Counted from the stretch's first letter, positions 40,716 to 49,985 are shown. The stretch: DNA of 64,000 nt from Sphingosinithalassobacter tenebrarum (GCF_011057975.1 NZ_CP049109.1:1147001-1211000); one strand, 5' to 3'. Notes: generated by a model from the letters alone, not told the origin. Made by a program: numbers and translations.

Positions 40716-43115
40716 CTATCGCGCCGGCGTCAGCGTCATGTCACCCACCGCGCTCTTGCGCAGCGTTTCCGGGTCGCCGGTCAGTGTCACATATTCGCCC
40801 CGGCTCCACGGTTTCGCGAAGCTGCCGAACCAGTGCGACAGCGGATTGCCCGAAACGCCCGGCGCGATCATGTACAGGCTTTTTTCCGGCGCAGCGAGGT
40901 CGATCACCTGCCGATAGCGCGGGCCATAGATATCCGCCCAGGGGTCCTCGCCCCACAGATCGGTCTGCCCGGCATTGACGGTGTTCGCACCGCCGCCCGC
41001 AGGCACGCGGATTGTCACCAGCCCGCCGATCAGCGGGACATGGGAGAGGATGTCGTGGCGGAAGGAGGCGCGGTGCACGTCGCCCCAGCGCCAGCGCGTC
41101 ATGTCGCTTCCCTGGCTTTCGGCAAGATCGCCCACTGCGTCATCAAGCGCCTTCGCCGCAAGCGCCGGGCAGTCGGCGCACCAGCCGCTGCCGGGTTGCA
41201 GCAGCCGGTCGAGGCGGGGGCGGTTTTCCTTGAGCCAGGCGTCGGCAAGTCCGCCTAGCTTCGGTCGCAACAGCGCCAGTCCCGCCGCGCGCTGCCACGC
41301 CGCCCAGATCAGAGGCTCGGGCCGATCGGCCGCCATTTCCCCGTCCCAGGCAAACAGCATCGTCTGCGCCTGCCGGCCCTGTTCGGTCTGCGGCCGCGCA
41401 TCGCGCAGTACCGGCTTGAGCGCCGCGACCTCCAGCGAGACCGTATCGAGCTGCAGCGTCGTCATCCGGTCCATGCCGATGCCCTGCGCGGGTGCGAGCA
41501 CCGCCTCGATCCGCCCCGCGCGCCAGCCGGGTACGAACGCCGTGCTGTCGAGCGCCCCGCCGCTGCCCGGGACCAGCCGGTTGTTGCCGTTGGCGAGAAA
41601 ACCCGATTCGGGATCGCTTTGCGCGGGCAATTGCTCGGCGGGCAGATAGCCGGTCCAGTCGAACCGTCTCTCCCAGCCGGGGACGGGCAGAAAGCCGTCG
41701 CCTCTGCGCAGCGGTAGCCGGCCGGCCGAGATCATGCCGATCGTCCCGTCGCGCGCGGCGAAGGCGAGGTTGTGCTGCAGTCCGAAACCGCGCGCGGCGG
41801 CCTCGAACCCCTGCCAGTCGCGCGCTTCGGCCATGCCCAGAAACGCCTGCACCAGCGGGTTCCCGTCCGTGTTGTCGAGCCCCGACACCGCGAGCACATA
41901 GCCGGGGCCAATCTGCTCCTTCAGCAATTGCGCGGCGTCCGCGTCGATATCGGAAAGGACGATGCCGTGCCGGGTATAGCGCAGCGTCACCGCCTGCGCC
42001 TCGCCGCCCTTTACGGGGATCGAAACGGTGCGCGTGCGGAACGGCGCCGATCCTTCGGGCGTCAGATAGCGGCCCGGATCGGCAGGATCGATGCGCTCGA
42101 CGAAGATGTCGGACTGGTCCGCCATCATGTCGGTGATGCCCCAGGCGATGAAGCCGTTGCGCCCCGATGCGACGGCAGGCGATCCCGGGCGCGATGCGCC
42201 GACGATCTCGAACCCCGGCCAACTCATCCGTACGGGATAATAGTCCGCCGGCGCGCCGAGCGGGCCGTGCGGATCATTGGCGAGCATCGGCTTGCCGCTC
42301 ACCGTGTGGCTGCCCGACACGGTCCAGCTGTTCGACGCGGGATGCGATCGGCCGAAGGGGAGCGAGGAGACATTCGCCGCCGCCTTCCCCTGCCATCGGA
42401 TGGCGCTGCAGCTATCCGTCGTCGCACGCGACCGCTCGGGCAGCCCGGGATAGGTGATCGGCCGTTCGTCGGGCCGGGCATAAAGGTCGTGCAACCGCTC
42501 GCAATCGAGCTTGGTCGCCAGCCGCGCGCGCAGCATTTCCTCGCGCCAGTCGCCCATGCCGAGCGCAACGAGCCCGCCCAGCCGATTGACATCGGCATCG
42601 GTCCAATGGCCGGGCTCCACGCCCAGCAGCACGAATTCGGGCGGCAGCGCGCCCTTGCGCGTGTCGATCCCGGCATTGATGCCGAGCACATAGGCATGGA
42701 TCGCCGTGCGCGTTTCCGGGCTGTTGCGCGCATGCGTCGCTGCGGCGACGCGATCGAGATCGAGCGCGGCGACCAGCTTGTCGGTCGGCAGCCCCGATTC
42801 GCCCACCGCTTCGGTGATACGCCCCTGTCCGGCGAGCCGAGTCATTTCGAGCTGCCACAGCCGGTCCTGTGCATGGACATAGCCGAGCGCGAAATAGGCG
42901 TCCTCGCGCGACTTGGCGAAGATGTGCGGCACGGCATGGGCGTCGCGGATGATCTCGATCCCCGCGCGCGGCCCGGCGACGCTGCGGTCCGCCGAATAAT
43001 CGGGCAGCGAGCTGCGCAGCCACAGATAGCCGCCCCCGGTCGCCGCCGCCGCGATGCCGGCAAGGCCAGCGCCGGTGAGGAGGGCGACTCGCCCGAGCCG
43101 CTTCATCGAAATCAT
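40716..43115 (-). CDS. Penicillin-acylase family N-terminal-nucleophile amidohydrolase
   Basis: 799 residues. N-terminal hydrophobic anchor/signal (VALLTGAGLAGIAAAATGGG), alpha-chain with DAHAVPHIFAKSREDAYFAL and GYVHAQDRLWQLEMTRL, and the autoprocessing site where S261 begins SNSWTVSGSHTVSGKPMLAN, then NDPH. Later DGNPLVQAFLGM and the C-terminal FGSFAKPWSRGEYV. Family members cleave amide-linked acyl groups from penicillins, acyl-homoserine lactones or lipopeptides. Last gene of the four-gene operon from operator 5, touching the S12 gene (TAATG). A role in taking an acyl chain off an amide is expected; the substrate is unknown. Confidence 0.9.
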   Translation of the reverse strand: MISMKRLGRVALLTGAGLAGIAAAATGGGYLWLRSSLPDYSADRSVAGPRAGIEIIRDAHAVPHIFAKSREDAYFALGYVHAQDRLWQLEMTRLAGQGRITEAVGESGLPTDKLVAALDLDRVAAATHARNSPETRTAIHAYVLGINAGIDTRKGALPPEFVLLGVEPGHWTDADVNRLGGLVALGMGDWREEMLRARLATKLDCERLHDLYARPDERPITYPGLPERSRATTDSCSAIRWQGKAAANVSSLPFGRSHPASNSWTVSGSHTVSGKPMLANDPHGPLGAPADYYPVRMSWPGFEIVGASRPGSPAVASGRNGFIAWGITDMMADQSDIFVERIDPADPGRYLTPEGSAPFRTRTVSIPVKGGEAQAVTLRYTRHGIVLSDIDADAAQLLKEQIGPGYVLAVSGLDNTDGNPLVQAFLGMAEARDWQGFEAAARGFGLQHNLAFAARDGTIGMISAGRLPLRRGDGFLPVPGWERRFDWTGYLPAEQLPAQSDPESGFLANGNNRLVPGSGGALDSTAFVPGWRAGRIEAVLAPAQGIGMDRMTTLQLDTVSLEVAALKPVLRDARPQTEQGRQAQTMLFAWDGEMAADRPEPLIWAAWQRAAGLALLRPKLGGLADAWLKENRPRLDRLLQPGSGWCADCPALAAKALDDAVGDLAESQGSDMTRWRWGDVHRASFRHDILSHVPLIGGLVTIRVPAGGGANTVNAGQTDLWGEDPWADIYGPRYRQVIDLAAPEKSLYMIAPGVSGNPLSHWFGSFAKPWSRGEYVTLTGDPETLRKSAVGDMTLTPAR

Positions 43116-44629
43116 TATTGTCGCTCCAGTGTGAGATCGTCGATCGCCATTTGCGCCACGCCGCCGTCGGGGCCGGTGCGGAAGGTCACGAAACCGAGCC
43201 GCCCTGCCTGCGGATCGTCCATCGGCAGCATTTCGAACCGGTCGCCGTTCCAGTGGCGCAGCGCGAAGCCGCCGGTACCAATGCGCAGCACGAGCTTATC
43301 GCCCTGGGGCGCGACTTCGGCGGCGCCGATCGGCCCGCCATCGTCATAGCGCCCGGCATAAGCGTCGAGCGGCAGGCGCGGGCGCGGGTTGGCCAGCACC
43401 GCCGCGCGCAAGGCCGCCTCGCGCGCTTCGATGCGCGCGATGATCGCGTCCTGCCGGGCGAGGAAGTCGCGGCCCCATTCGCCCGGCTCGCGCCCCTCGA
43501 TCCGATCCATCAGGTCGAGGAACAACGCACGCGGGAGCGCGGCATTGGGACTGTTCTCCAGCGCGGCGAAGCCCAGCCCATATTGCGGGACGATCGCAGT
43601 GAAACAGCGAAACCCGCCCTGGCTGCCGTGATGATAGAGTACCTCTGTCCCGTGATAGCGCATCACGAACCAGCCGAGCGCATAGGCCTCGTCGCTCACC
43701 CCCGGCACGTCGTGAAAGGGCGAATCGTAAAAGGGCCCGCGCAAGGGAATCTGCGCCTCGCGCGTTTCGGCGAGCCCCGCCTGCGTCAGTTCCGGCCCCT
43801 CCGCCGCGCCAAGCTGAAAGGCAAGCCATTTCGAAAGGTCGCGCACGCTGCTGTTGATCCCGACCGCGGGCAGGCCGACCTGATCGGGATAGTTCCACGC
43901 GATCGGCACCATCCTGCCGTCGACCAGGTCATGTGGCGTGGCCGCATCGGGATCGGCGCGCGCGGTGCGATAATCGGCGCCCGTGCGTGTCATGCCGAGC
44001 GGCGCCCAGAAATTCTCCCTTGCGAAATCGCGCCAGTCCGTCCCCGTTCGCGCCGCGACGACTTCGCCCGACAGTGCGAACATGTCCGAGGCATAGGCAT
44101 AGTTGGCGCGGAACGCGTGGATCGGCGCCGAGGTCGCCACGCCTTCGAGGAACGCCCGGCGGCTTGGCGCGACCGCGCGGATCGCCTGGCTGCGCAGCCC
44201 CGCACGGTTGGACAATATGTCGCGGATGGTGAGCGCGCGCGTCACCCAGGGATCGCGCGCGCGGAACCAGGGCAGGCTGTCGGTCACCGGATCGTCCCAG
44301 CCGATCATCCCGCGCTGGACGAGCAGCGCGATCGCGGCAGCCGCGAAAGGCTTGCTGCACGAACTGAGCGCGAACAGCGTGTCGGGATCGACCGGGTCGT
44401 TGCCGCGCACGTCGCGCACGCCATAGCCGCGCAGCCATGTCGGCTCGCCCTTGCGCACCACCGCGATCGCGAGCCCCGGCTGGTGCCAGCGCGTCATTTC
44501 GGCGCGCACCTGCCGGTCGAACGCGGCCATGTCGACGCGGCTCTGTGCCGCCGCCGGAGCGACCTGTGCGAGCGTGAGCGCGAGCAAGGCCGCAATCGCG
44601 CCCAGCCGGCGCAGCGGGTTCGAACTCAT
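43115..44629 (-). CDS. Periplasmic serine hydrolase, S12 family (atypical second motif)
   Basis: 504 residues with signal peptide ending APAAAQ. Nucleophile S-x-x-K in FALSSCSKPFAAAA; the second motif, normally Y-S/A-N, reads YAYASDMF (Y-A-S); the third is HHGSQGGFRCFT. The C-terminal region (RLPLDAYAGRYDDGG) is the DUF3471-type beta domain found in many of these enzymes. The Y-A-S change is unusual and may alter specificity toward esters. Overlaps the next gene upstream by 4 nt in the D-aminoacylase operon. Confidence 0.84.
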   Translation of the reverse strand: MSSNPLRRLGAIAALLALTLAQVAPAAAQSRVDMAAFDRQVRAEMTRWHQPGLAIAVVRKGEPTWLRGYGVRDVRGNDPVDPDTLFALSSCSKPFAAAAIALLVQRGMIGWDDPVTDSLPWFRARDPWVTRALTIRDILSNRAGLRSQAIRAVAPSRRAFLEGVATSAPIHAFRANYAYASDMFALSGEVVAARTGTDWRDFARENFWAPLGMTRTGADYRTARADPDAATPHDLVDGRMVPIAWNYPDQVGLPAVGINSSVRDLSKWLAFQLGAAEGPELTQAGLAETREAQIPLRGPFYDSPFHDVPGVSDEAYALGWFVMRYHGTEVLYHHGSQGGFRCFTAIVPQYGLGFAALENSPNAALPRALFLDLMDRIEGREPGEWGRDFLARQDAIIARIEAREAALRAAVLANPRPRLPLDAYAGRYDDGGPIGAAEVAPQGDKLVLRIGTGGFALRHWNGDRFEMLPMDDPQAGRLGFVTFRTGPDGGVAQMAIDDLTLERQ

Positions 44630-45771
44630 GGGGCGGCTCCTTCGGGGCGCGACATCCGCGCGACGTCTTCAGCGGGGCAGAGGGGTATCGGGTTGGCGCC
44701 GATCAGCAGCGCCTCGACCTGCGCGACCAGAGGCGTGAGGTCGCTCTCGCCATTGGTGAGGATCGCTACCGCCAGCCCGCGCTCGGGAAAGCTGGCGAGA
44801 TAGGCGCGATAGCCCGCGATCACGCCATAATGGCTGACATGCGCGACACCGTTCGCCGCGTCGAGATAGACGCCGAGACCATATTGCGCGACGCGGCACC
44901 CCTCCGGCCCGCGCCGCGCGAGGCTGCCGTCGGAGAGTCGTGTCGGCGTCAGCATCCGCGCGCGCATCTGCGGCGGCAGCACATCGTCATGGAGCAGCGC
45001 GTCCTGCCAGCGGAGCAGGTCGGGCACCGTCGATCGCATCGCGCCCGCGCCGCCCGGAACACTCATCGACACCCACGCGGCATGGACGAACCCGCCCGGC
45101 GCCTCTGGATCGGCGGCATAGCCGATGGCGCGGCCGGGCACGATGTCGCGCTCGTCGTCGAGCGCGGTGCGGTCGAGGCCGAGCGGGACGAAGAAGGCCT
45201 CGTTCAAATAAGCGCCGAGCGGCATCCCGCTCGCGCGCTCGATCGCCGCGCCGACCAGATAATAGCCGCTGTTGCTGTAATCCCAGCCCGCCCCGGGTGC
45301 GAAGCGGGGCGCAAAGCCCGCGATCATCGCCAGCATTTCGGCCTCGCCGCGCCGCCGCGACCAGCCTTCGCCTGGCGCGACATCGCCATTGGTGAACGAC
45401 GTGACGCCGCCGGTATGGCCAAGCAGTTGATAGAGACTCGCCGGGCCGGGCAGCATGTCGGGCGTCAGCGGCCCCGCCTCGGCCAGCCGCAGCGCCGCGG
45501 CGGCAGTGAATTGCTTGGTCACCGATCCGATGCGGAACACCGTCTCGGGCGTCACCGCCACGTCATGCTCGATATCGGCCAGGCCATAGCCGCGCGCGAG
45601 GACGATCTCATGCCCCTGCATCACGCCGATCGCGATGCCCGGCGCCTTGCCCTCGGCGACCCAGTTGCGCGCTGCTTCGGCGACGGTCTCGACGGGAAGC
45701 GATTGCGCCTGTGCGCCCGGAGCGCACGCGGTGAGCAGCGCCGCGAGGGCCAGGGACAGCGGCAACCTCAC
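44626..45771 (-). CDS. Periplasmic serine hydrolase, S12 family
   Basis: 381 residues with a signal peptide (LSLALAALLTACAPGAQAQ; a lipobox at LTAC is possible). Motifs: S-x-x-K in FRIGSVTKQFTAAA, Y-S-N in WDYSNSGYYLVGAA, and a third motif SHYGVIAGYRAYL. It lacks the extra C-terminal beta domain of its two relatives in this cluster. Second gene of the operon, 4-nt overlaps on both sides. With the D-aminoacylase upstream, a D-peptidase or amidase role is attractive but unproven. Confidence 0.85.
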   Translation of the reverse strand: MRLPLSLALAALLTACAPGAQAQSLPVETVAEAARNWVAEGKAPGIAIGVMQGHEIVLARGYGLADIEHDVAVTPETVFRIGSVTKQFTAAAALRLAEAGPLTPDMLPGPASLYQLLGHTGGVTSFTNGDVAPGEGWSRRRGEAEMLAMIAGFAPRFAPGAGWDYSNSGYYLVGAAIERASGMPLGAYLNEAFFVPLGLDRTALDDERDIVPGRAIGYAADPEAPGGFVHAAWVSMSVPGGAGAMRSTVPDLLRWQDALLHDDVLPPQMRARMLTPTRLSDGSLARRGPEGCRVAQYGLGVYLDAANGVAHVSHYGVIAGYRAYLASFPERGLAVAILTNGESDLTPLVAQVEALLIGANPIPLCPAEDVARMSRPEGAAP

Positions 45772-47408
45772 TCGGGCTGCTGCCGCCGCACGAACCTGCC
45801 CGGCGTCGCGCCGGTCGCCGCGCCGTCTTCATAGACGACGACGCCGTTCACCAGCACCGTGTCGATCCCCGCAGAGGGGCGCGAGGGGTGGAGATAGTCG
45901 GCGCGCGCAGCGACTGTCGCGGGATCGAAGAGGACGATATCGGCCGCCTTGCCCTCGGCGATCCGGCCGCGATCGGCAAAGCCGAGATGATCGGCGGGGA
46001 GCGACGTCATCTTGCGGATCGCCTCTTCGAGTGGGAAGAGGTGCAGATCGCGGCTATAATGGCCGAGCACGCGCGTGAAGCTGCCCCAGGAGCGCGGATG
46101 CGCCTTGCCCAGCGCGCGGACGGTGTCGTCGACATAGAAGCCGTCGCTGGCGATCATCACCCAGGGACGGACGATCAGTTCGCGGATATCGGCTTCGTCG
46201 ATGCTGCCGAGCGTCAGCCGCACGTCGCGATGCCGGGTCACCAGCCGGACGAGCGCCTCGAACGGCGGCACGCCCCAATCCTCGGCGAGCAATTGCAGGT
46301 TGCGGTCGATCAGATCGGGCGCGTCGGGCGCATCGACGATGCGCATCGATCCGTACCCGCCGACCGCCTTGATCCACGCAAAGCCGCCATCGACACCCTG
46401 TTCGGTCGCGTCGCGCAGCGCCGCGCGCCGGTCGGGATCGGCAAGCATCGCCGCCAGCGCGTCGGCGCCGGGCACCTTGCCGTCCGGCCCGAGCAGCAAC
46501 TCGCGGGCATAGCGCAGGGTGGCGCCGTCATAGGGATATTGATCGGCGACCACCGACACCCCTTCGGCCTGCGCCGCCTCGACCATCGCGATCACGTCGC
46601 CGATCCGGCCGCGATTGGCGAGGCCGACGGCCTTCAGATGCGCGATCTTTACCGGCACGCCGGTCGCACGGCCCAGCCGCACGACTTCGCGATCCGATTC
46701 GAGCAGATGCGCGCCGGGATCGCGGACATGCGAATCATAGCTGCCGTGAAAAGGGAGGACTTGCCGCGCCAGCGCCTGTACTTCGGCCTCGTCGGCATAC
46801 ATGCCCGGATCGTACATCAGCCCGGTCGACAGGCCGACGCAGCCCATTTCCATTCCCGCGCGCACCTGCGCTTCCATCGCGGCGAGTTCTTCCGGCGTCG
46901 CGGTGCGGTGCTCGCCGGGCATCACTTCGCGGCGAATGCCGTTATGCCCGACATAGCAGCCGTAATTGGGGCCCGATCCGCGCCGCGCCAGTTCGTCGCG
47001 CAACATGCCCATCTGCCGCACCGAAAGTTCGCCGTCGGGGCTCGCCATGATGGTAGTAACGCCCTGTGAGAGATCCTGCACGTCGCGCATCGGCCCGGGC
47101 ATTTCGGGGACCGATTCGGGGACATGGCTGTGCGGATCGATGAATCCGGGGGCGACCGCCAGGCCGGTGGCGTCGATATGCCGCCGCGCACGCAGCCGGG
47201 TGTCGGGTGCGGCGACGCGGGCGATGCGCCCGTCCCGCACCGCCACGCTCGCCGCGCGCGGCGGCGCGCCGCTGCCGTCATAGAGCGTGCCGCCGGTGAT
47301 CGCGATGTCATAGACCGGGCCGGTGGCGCAGCCCGAAGCCAATGCCGCAGCGGTCGCAACGGCAACGATTCGGAAGAAAGATGACACTGACATCAGGTTT
47401 ATGTACAT
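45768..47408 (-). CDS. N-acyl-D-amino-acid deacylase (D-aminoacylase) family amidohydrolase
   Basis: About 546 residues from ATG 47408 (GGA 7 nt upstream); ATG 47393 is an alternative that starts exactly at a lipoprotein signal (SFFRIVAVATAAALASGC). Amidohydrolase blocks: DIAITGGTLYDGSG, APGFIDPHSHVPE (metal HxH), YVGHNGIRREVMPGE, FHGSYDSHVRDPG, VKIAHLKAVG, VADQYPYDGATLRY, ASDGFYVDD and the closing GKAADIVLFDPATV. This is the D-aminoacylase/dihydroorotase-like subtype, releasing a free D-amino acid and an acyl acid. Operator 5 overlaps its first codons. Probably exported and lipid-anchored, as the signal suggests. Confidence 0.86.
   Translation of the reverse strand: MYINLMSVSSFFRIVAVATAAALASGCATGPVYDIAITGGTLYDGSGAPPRAASVAVRDGRIARVAAPDTRLRARRHIDATGLAVAPGFIDPHSHVPESVPEMPGPMRDVQDLSQGVTTIMASPDGELSVRQMGMLRDELARRGSGPNYGCYVGHNGIRREVMPGEHRTATPEELAAMEAQVRAGMEMGCVGLSTGLMYDPGMYADEAEVQALARQVLPFHGSYDSHVRDPGAHLLESDREVVRLGRATGVPVKIAHLKAVGLANRGRIGDVIAMVEAAQAEGVSVVADQYPYDGATLRYARELLLGPDGKVPGADALAAMLADPDRRAALRDATEQGVDGGFAWIKAVGGYGSMRIVDAPDAPDLIDRNLQLLAEDWGVPPFEALVRLVTRHRDVRLTLGSIDEADIRELIVRPWVMIASDGFYVDDTVRALGKAHPRSWGSFTRVLGHYSRDLHLFPLEEAIRKMTSLPADHLGFADRGRIAEGKAADIVLFDPATVAARADYLHPSRPSAGIDTVLVNGVVVYEDGAATGATPGRFVRRQQPE
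47377..47400. promoter_or_regulatory. TetR-type operator 5 (D-aminoacylase operon / FAD oxidase)
   Basis: Left arm AAAGATGAC, spacer ACTGAC, right arm ATCAGGTTT. 42 bp upstream of the divergent FAD enzyme start, and across the first codons of the D-aminoacylase gene, so for that gene the operator lies downstream of the start codon. Confidence 0.84.
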
Positions 47409-47441
47409 AGTGGTCCGAAGACGCGCAAGGGAGGCTGGGAC

Positions 47442-48569
47442 GTGGATGAATGCGACTTTCTGATCATCGGCGCGGGGATTGCCGGGCTCGCCGCCGCGGC
47501 GGAGCTGGCGCCACATGGCAAGGTCGCGCTGATCGAGCAGGAAGCGCATCCCTGTTTTCATTCGAGCGGCCGTTCCGCCGCGATCTTCGTGCGCAGCTAC
47601 GGCAACGAGGTTGTGCAGGCGATCACCGCCCGCGCCGGTGATCTGTTCGCGCAGGCGCAGGCCGAGGGGCTATTCTCCGCCTTCGCGCCGCCGCGCGGGG
47701 TGATGGTGGTCACGCCCAAGGGGTCGCCCAATTCGGGTGAGGCGCCGTTCCGCGAATATCTGACCGCGCAAGAGGCGGCGCGACTGATGCCGTGCCTAGA
47801 TGCCGGCCGGATCGACTATGGCTGGTGGGAGCCGGGGGCGTGCGACATCGACGTCCATGCGATGCAGACCGGCTATCTTCGCGTCCTGCGCGCACATGGC
47901 GGCGCGCTGATCGCCGAGGCACCGGTGCGGTCGGCCGACTATCGTGGCGGACGCTGGCATGTCGAAGCGGGGGCGCATCTTCTGTCCGCGCCGGTGGTGG
48001 TCAACGCCGCCGGTGCCTGGATCGATCGCGTCGCGTCGCTGTTCGGCGCACATCCGCTCGGCGTCACGCCGATGCGGCGCAGCGCGGTGCTGATCGACCC
48101 GCCGGGTGACGTCGACATCGCCGGCAAGCCGATGGTCGTCGATGTCGACGAGACGGTCTATTTCAAGCCCGACGCCGGGCGGCTGATGCTCTCGCCCGCC
48201 GATGCCACGCCGGTCGAACCGCATGATTGCTGGCCCGAGGATCTCGACCTCGCCATCGCCATCGATCGCTATGAAAGGCTCACCGGCAACAGCGTCAGCC
48301 ATGTCCATCGCGGCTGGGCGGGGCTGCGCAGTTTCGTGCCCGACGAATGTCCGCTGGCGGGGCCGGACCCGGACGTGCCCGGGCTGCACTGGCTGGGCGC
48401 GCTAGGCGGCTTCGGTGTTCAGACCGCACCCGCGCTTGCGCGACTAATTTCCCGTCAGATATTGGACCGACCGCGGGAAATGGACGTTGACCTGATCCGC
48501 GCAATTCAGCCGGGCCGGATCTGCGGTCGGGCTGAAGTGTATCGGCCCGAGCTATCAGCGAGGAGTTAA
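47442..48569 (+). CDS. FAD-dependent amino acid oxidase/dehydrogenase (DAO family)
   Basis: 375 residues from a GTG at 47442 preceded by AAGGGAGG. Rossmann FAD site FLIIGAGIAGLAAAAELA at the very N-terminus, glutamate at strand 2 (VALIEQEAHPCFHSSGRSA), VVVNAAGAWIDRV in the middle, and the C-terminal GLHWLGALGGFGVQTAPALA. This is the DAO (D-amino acid oxidase/glycine oxidase) fold, acting on the amino group of D- or secondary amino acids to give the 2-oxo acid. It would take the D-amino acid freed by the divergent D-aminoacylase. No signal peptide, so it is cytoplasmic. Controlled from operator 5. Confidence 0.86.
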   Translation: MDECDFLIIGAGIAGLAAAAELAPHGKVALIEQEAHPCFHSSGRSAAIFVRSYGNEVVQAITARAGDLFAQAQAEGLFSAFAPPRGVMVVTPKGSPNSGEAPFREYLTAQEAARLMPCLDAGRIDYGWWEPGACDIDVHAMQTGYLRVLRAHGGALIAEAPVRSADYRGGRWHVEAGAHLLSAPVVVNAAGAWIDRVASLFGAHPLGVTPMRRSAVLIDPPGDVDIAGKPMVVDVDETVYFKPDAGRLMLSPADATPVEPHDCWPEDLDLAIAIDRYERLTGNSVSHVHRGWAGLRSFVPDECPLAGPDPDVPGLHWLGALGGFGVQTAPALARLISRQILDRPREMDVDLIRAIQPGRICGRAEVYRPELSARS

Positions 48570-48643
48570 CGCCGGCCCTGGGAAAGACCGAGCCCGGCAC
48601 CGCCCACCAAGGTAGACGCCCGCGTGCGCAGGGAGCGGGCCGC

Positions 48644-49255
48644 TTGGGCAAGGCGCTTATCGGCCTGATGATGAAGCGTGCGATCGTCACCGCATGCGAA
48701 GACCCGGGCGGCGGCTTCCGGCTTGTCACGCTGGAGGGGGCGGCGCTCAGACGCGTCGCGTGGACCGCGGGGCAGAAGGCCCAGATCGCAATGGGATCGG
48801 CCTTTGTCGCAAGGACCTACACGCCGATCGAATGGAACGTCGAAGCCGGGCGGACCCGCATTCTCGGTTACGCGCATGGCGACGGGCCGGGCAGCGACTG
48901 GCTGCTGTCGCTCGCGCCCGGCGATGAATGCGATCTGTTCGGCCCGCGCGCTTCTCTGAACGTAAGTGGCGTGGCCGGTCCGCTTTCCGTGTTCGGCGAC
49001 GAGACGTCGATGGGACTGGCCTATGCGCTGATCCACCAACATGCGGAATGGCCGGTGGAGTGCCAGTTCGAAGCGAACGATATAACTGCCTGCGAACAGG
49101 TCGTCACCCGACTAGGGCTTTCTACTGCAACGCTGGTGGCCAGACGCCGCGACGATGCGCATCTCCGAGACATGGCGAAAGCATTCGGAAAGTTGCCGAT
49201 CGCCCCTAAGCCGTCGGTATGGTGCCGCCATCGATTACATATTCGGTGCCGGTAA
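48644..49255 (+). CDS. Siderophore-interacting protein (ferric-siderophore reductase type), 3' truncated
   Basis: 203 residues from a TTG at 48644 with CAGGGAG 9 nt upstream. FAD-binding part: [20 protein letters not shown], then [12 protein letters not shown] and [16 protein letters not shown]; the NAD(P)-like part starts [17 protein letters not shown]. Homology ends near 49200 ([10 protein letters not shown]) and the last ~17 residues run antisense through the 3' end of an SDR gene. The usual C-terminal tail (about 40 residues) is therefore missing. Such enzymes reduce ferric siderophores in the cytoplasm. Likely damaged at an old junction with the next operon; activity doubtful. Confidence 0.75.
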   Translation: MGKALIGLMMKRAIVTACEDPGGGFRLVTLEGAALRRVAWTAGQKAQIAMGSAFVARTYTPIEWNVEAGRTRILGYAHGDGPGSDWLLSLAPGDECDLFGPRASLNVSGVAGPLSVFGDETSMGLAYALIHQHAEWPVECQFEANDITACEQVVTRLGLSTATLVARRRDDAHLRDMAKAFGKLPIAPKPSVWCRHRLHIRCR

Positions 49256-49985
49256 TCGAGCCCGCACGATCGGAGGCGAGGAAGGCGATCAGGCTGGCTA
49301 TCTCATCAGGCTTCGATGGCCTGCCGATTGGTATGCCGCCGAGCGAGTCCATGATTATCTGTTTGCCCTGCTCGACGTCGACGTGATGTTCGACCGCCAG
49401 TCGTTTGGCCAATTCGATGGACGACTCGGTCTCAATCCAGCCCGGGGATACCCGCAGGACGCGCACACCCTTGGGCGAGACCTGCTTGGAAAGACCCTTG
49501 CTGTAAGTGGAAAGGGCTGCTTTTGCCGCAGCGTAGGCGATGGTCGCTTCCGGCAATGGGAGTTCTCGCTGAATCGATGTCACGTGGATCACTACGCCTG
49601 AACCGCGCGCCTCCATGTCGGGCACGAGCTCGCGATCGAGGCGAACTGCGGGCATCAGATTGAGATCGAGCTCTCGTCGCCACTGCTCGTCGTCGAGAAC
49701 CGTATAACCGCCTGCAGGGGCCGACGATCCACCGAGCATGTGAACGATGACATCCACCCCGCCGAGCCGCTCGTGCACCGCGGCAGCCACCGCTGCGCAG
49801 CCCTCGGGATGTGTAAGGTCGGCAGCGATGAACCGTGCCTCCGCCATCTCCGCCGGCTTGGTCCGGGCCGTCGTCAGCACGCGAGCGCCGAGCGCCTCGA
49901 ACAGGGTGAGAGTTGCCGCTCCGGCTCCGCGCGTGCCCGAGGTGATGAGCGCGCGCTTTCCCTGGAGCGTCAGGAAAGGGGTCAC
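49206..49985 (-). CDS. Short-chain dehydrogenase/reductase
   Basis: 259 residues. The cofactor motif is altered, TSGTRGAG instead of TGxxxGxG; then [14 protein letters not shown], catalytic serine in [25 protein letters not shown] and the C-terminal [17 protein letters not shown]. Second gene of a two-gene operon with a SnoaL-like protein (4-nt overlap), divergent from a LysR regulator. It probably oxidises or reduces a small alcohol or ketone; no substrate hint beyond this. Confidence 0.85.
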   Translation of the reverse strand: MTPFLTLQGKRALITSGTRGAGAATLTLFEALGARVLTTARTKPAEMAEARFIAADLTHPEGCAAVAAAVHERLGGVDVIVHMLGGSSAPAGGYTVLDDEQWRRELDLNLMPAVRLDRELVPDMEARGSGVVIHVTSIQRELPLPEATIAYAAAKAALSTYSKGLSKQVSPKGVRVLRVSPGWIETESSIELAKRLAVEHHVDVEQGKQIIMDSLGGIPIGRPSKPDEIASLIAFLASDRAGSITGTEYVIDGGTIPTA

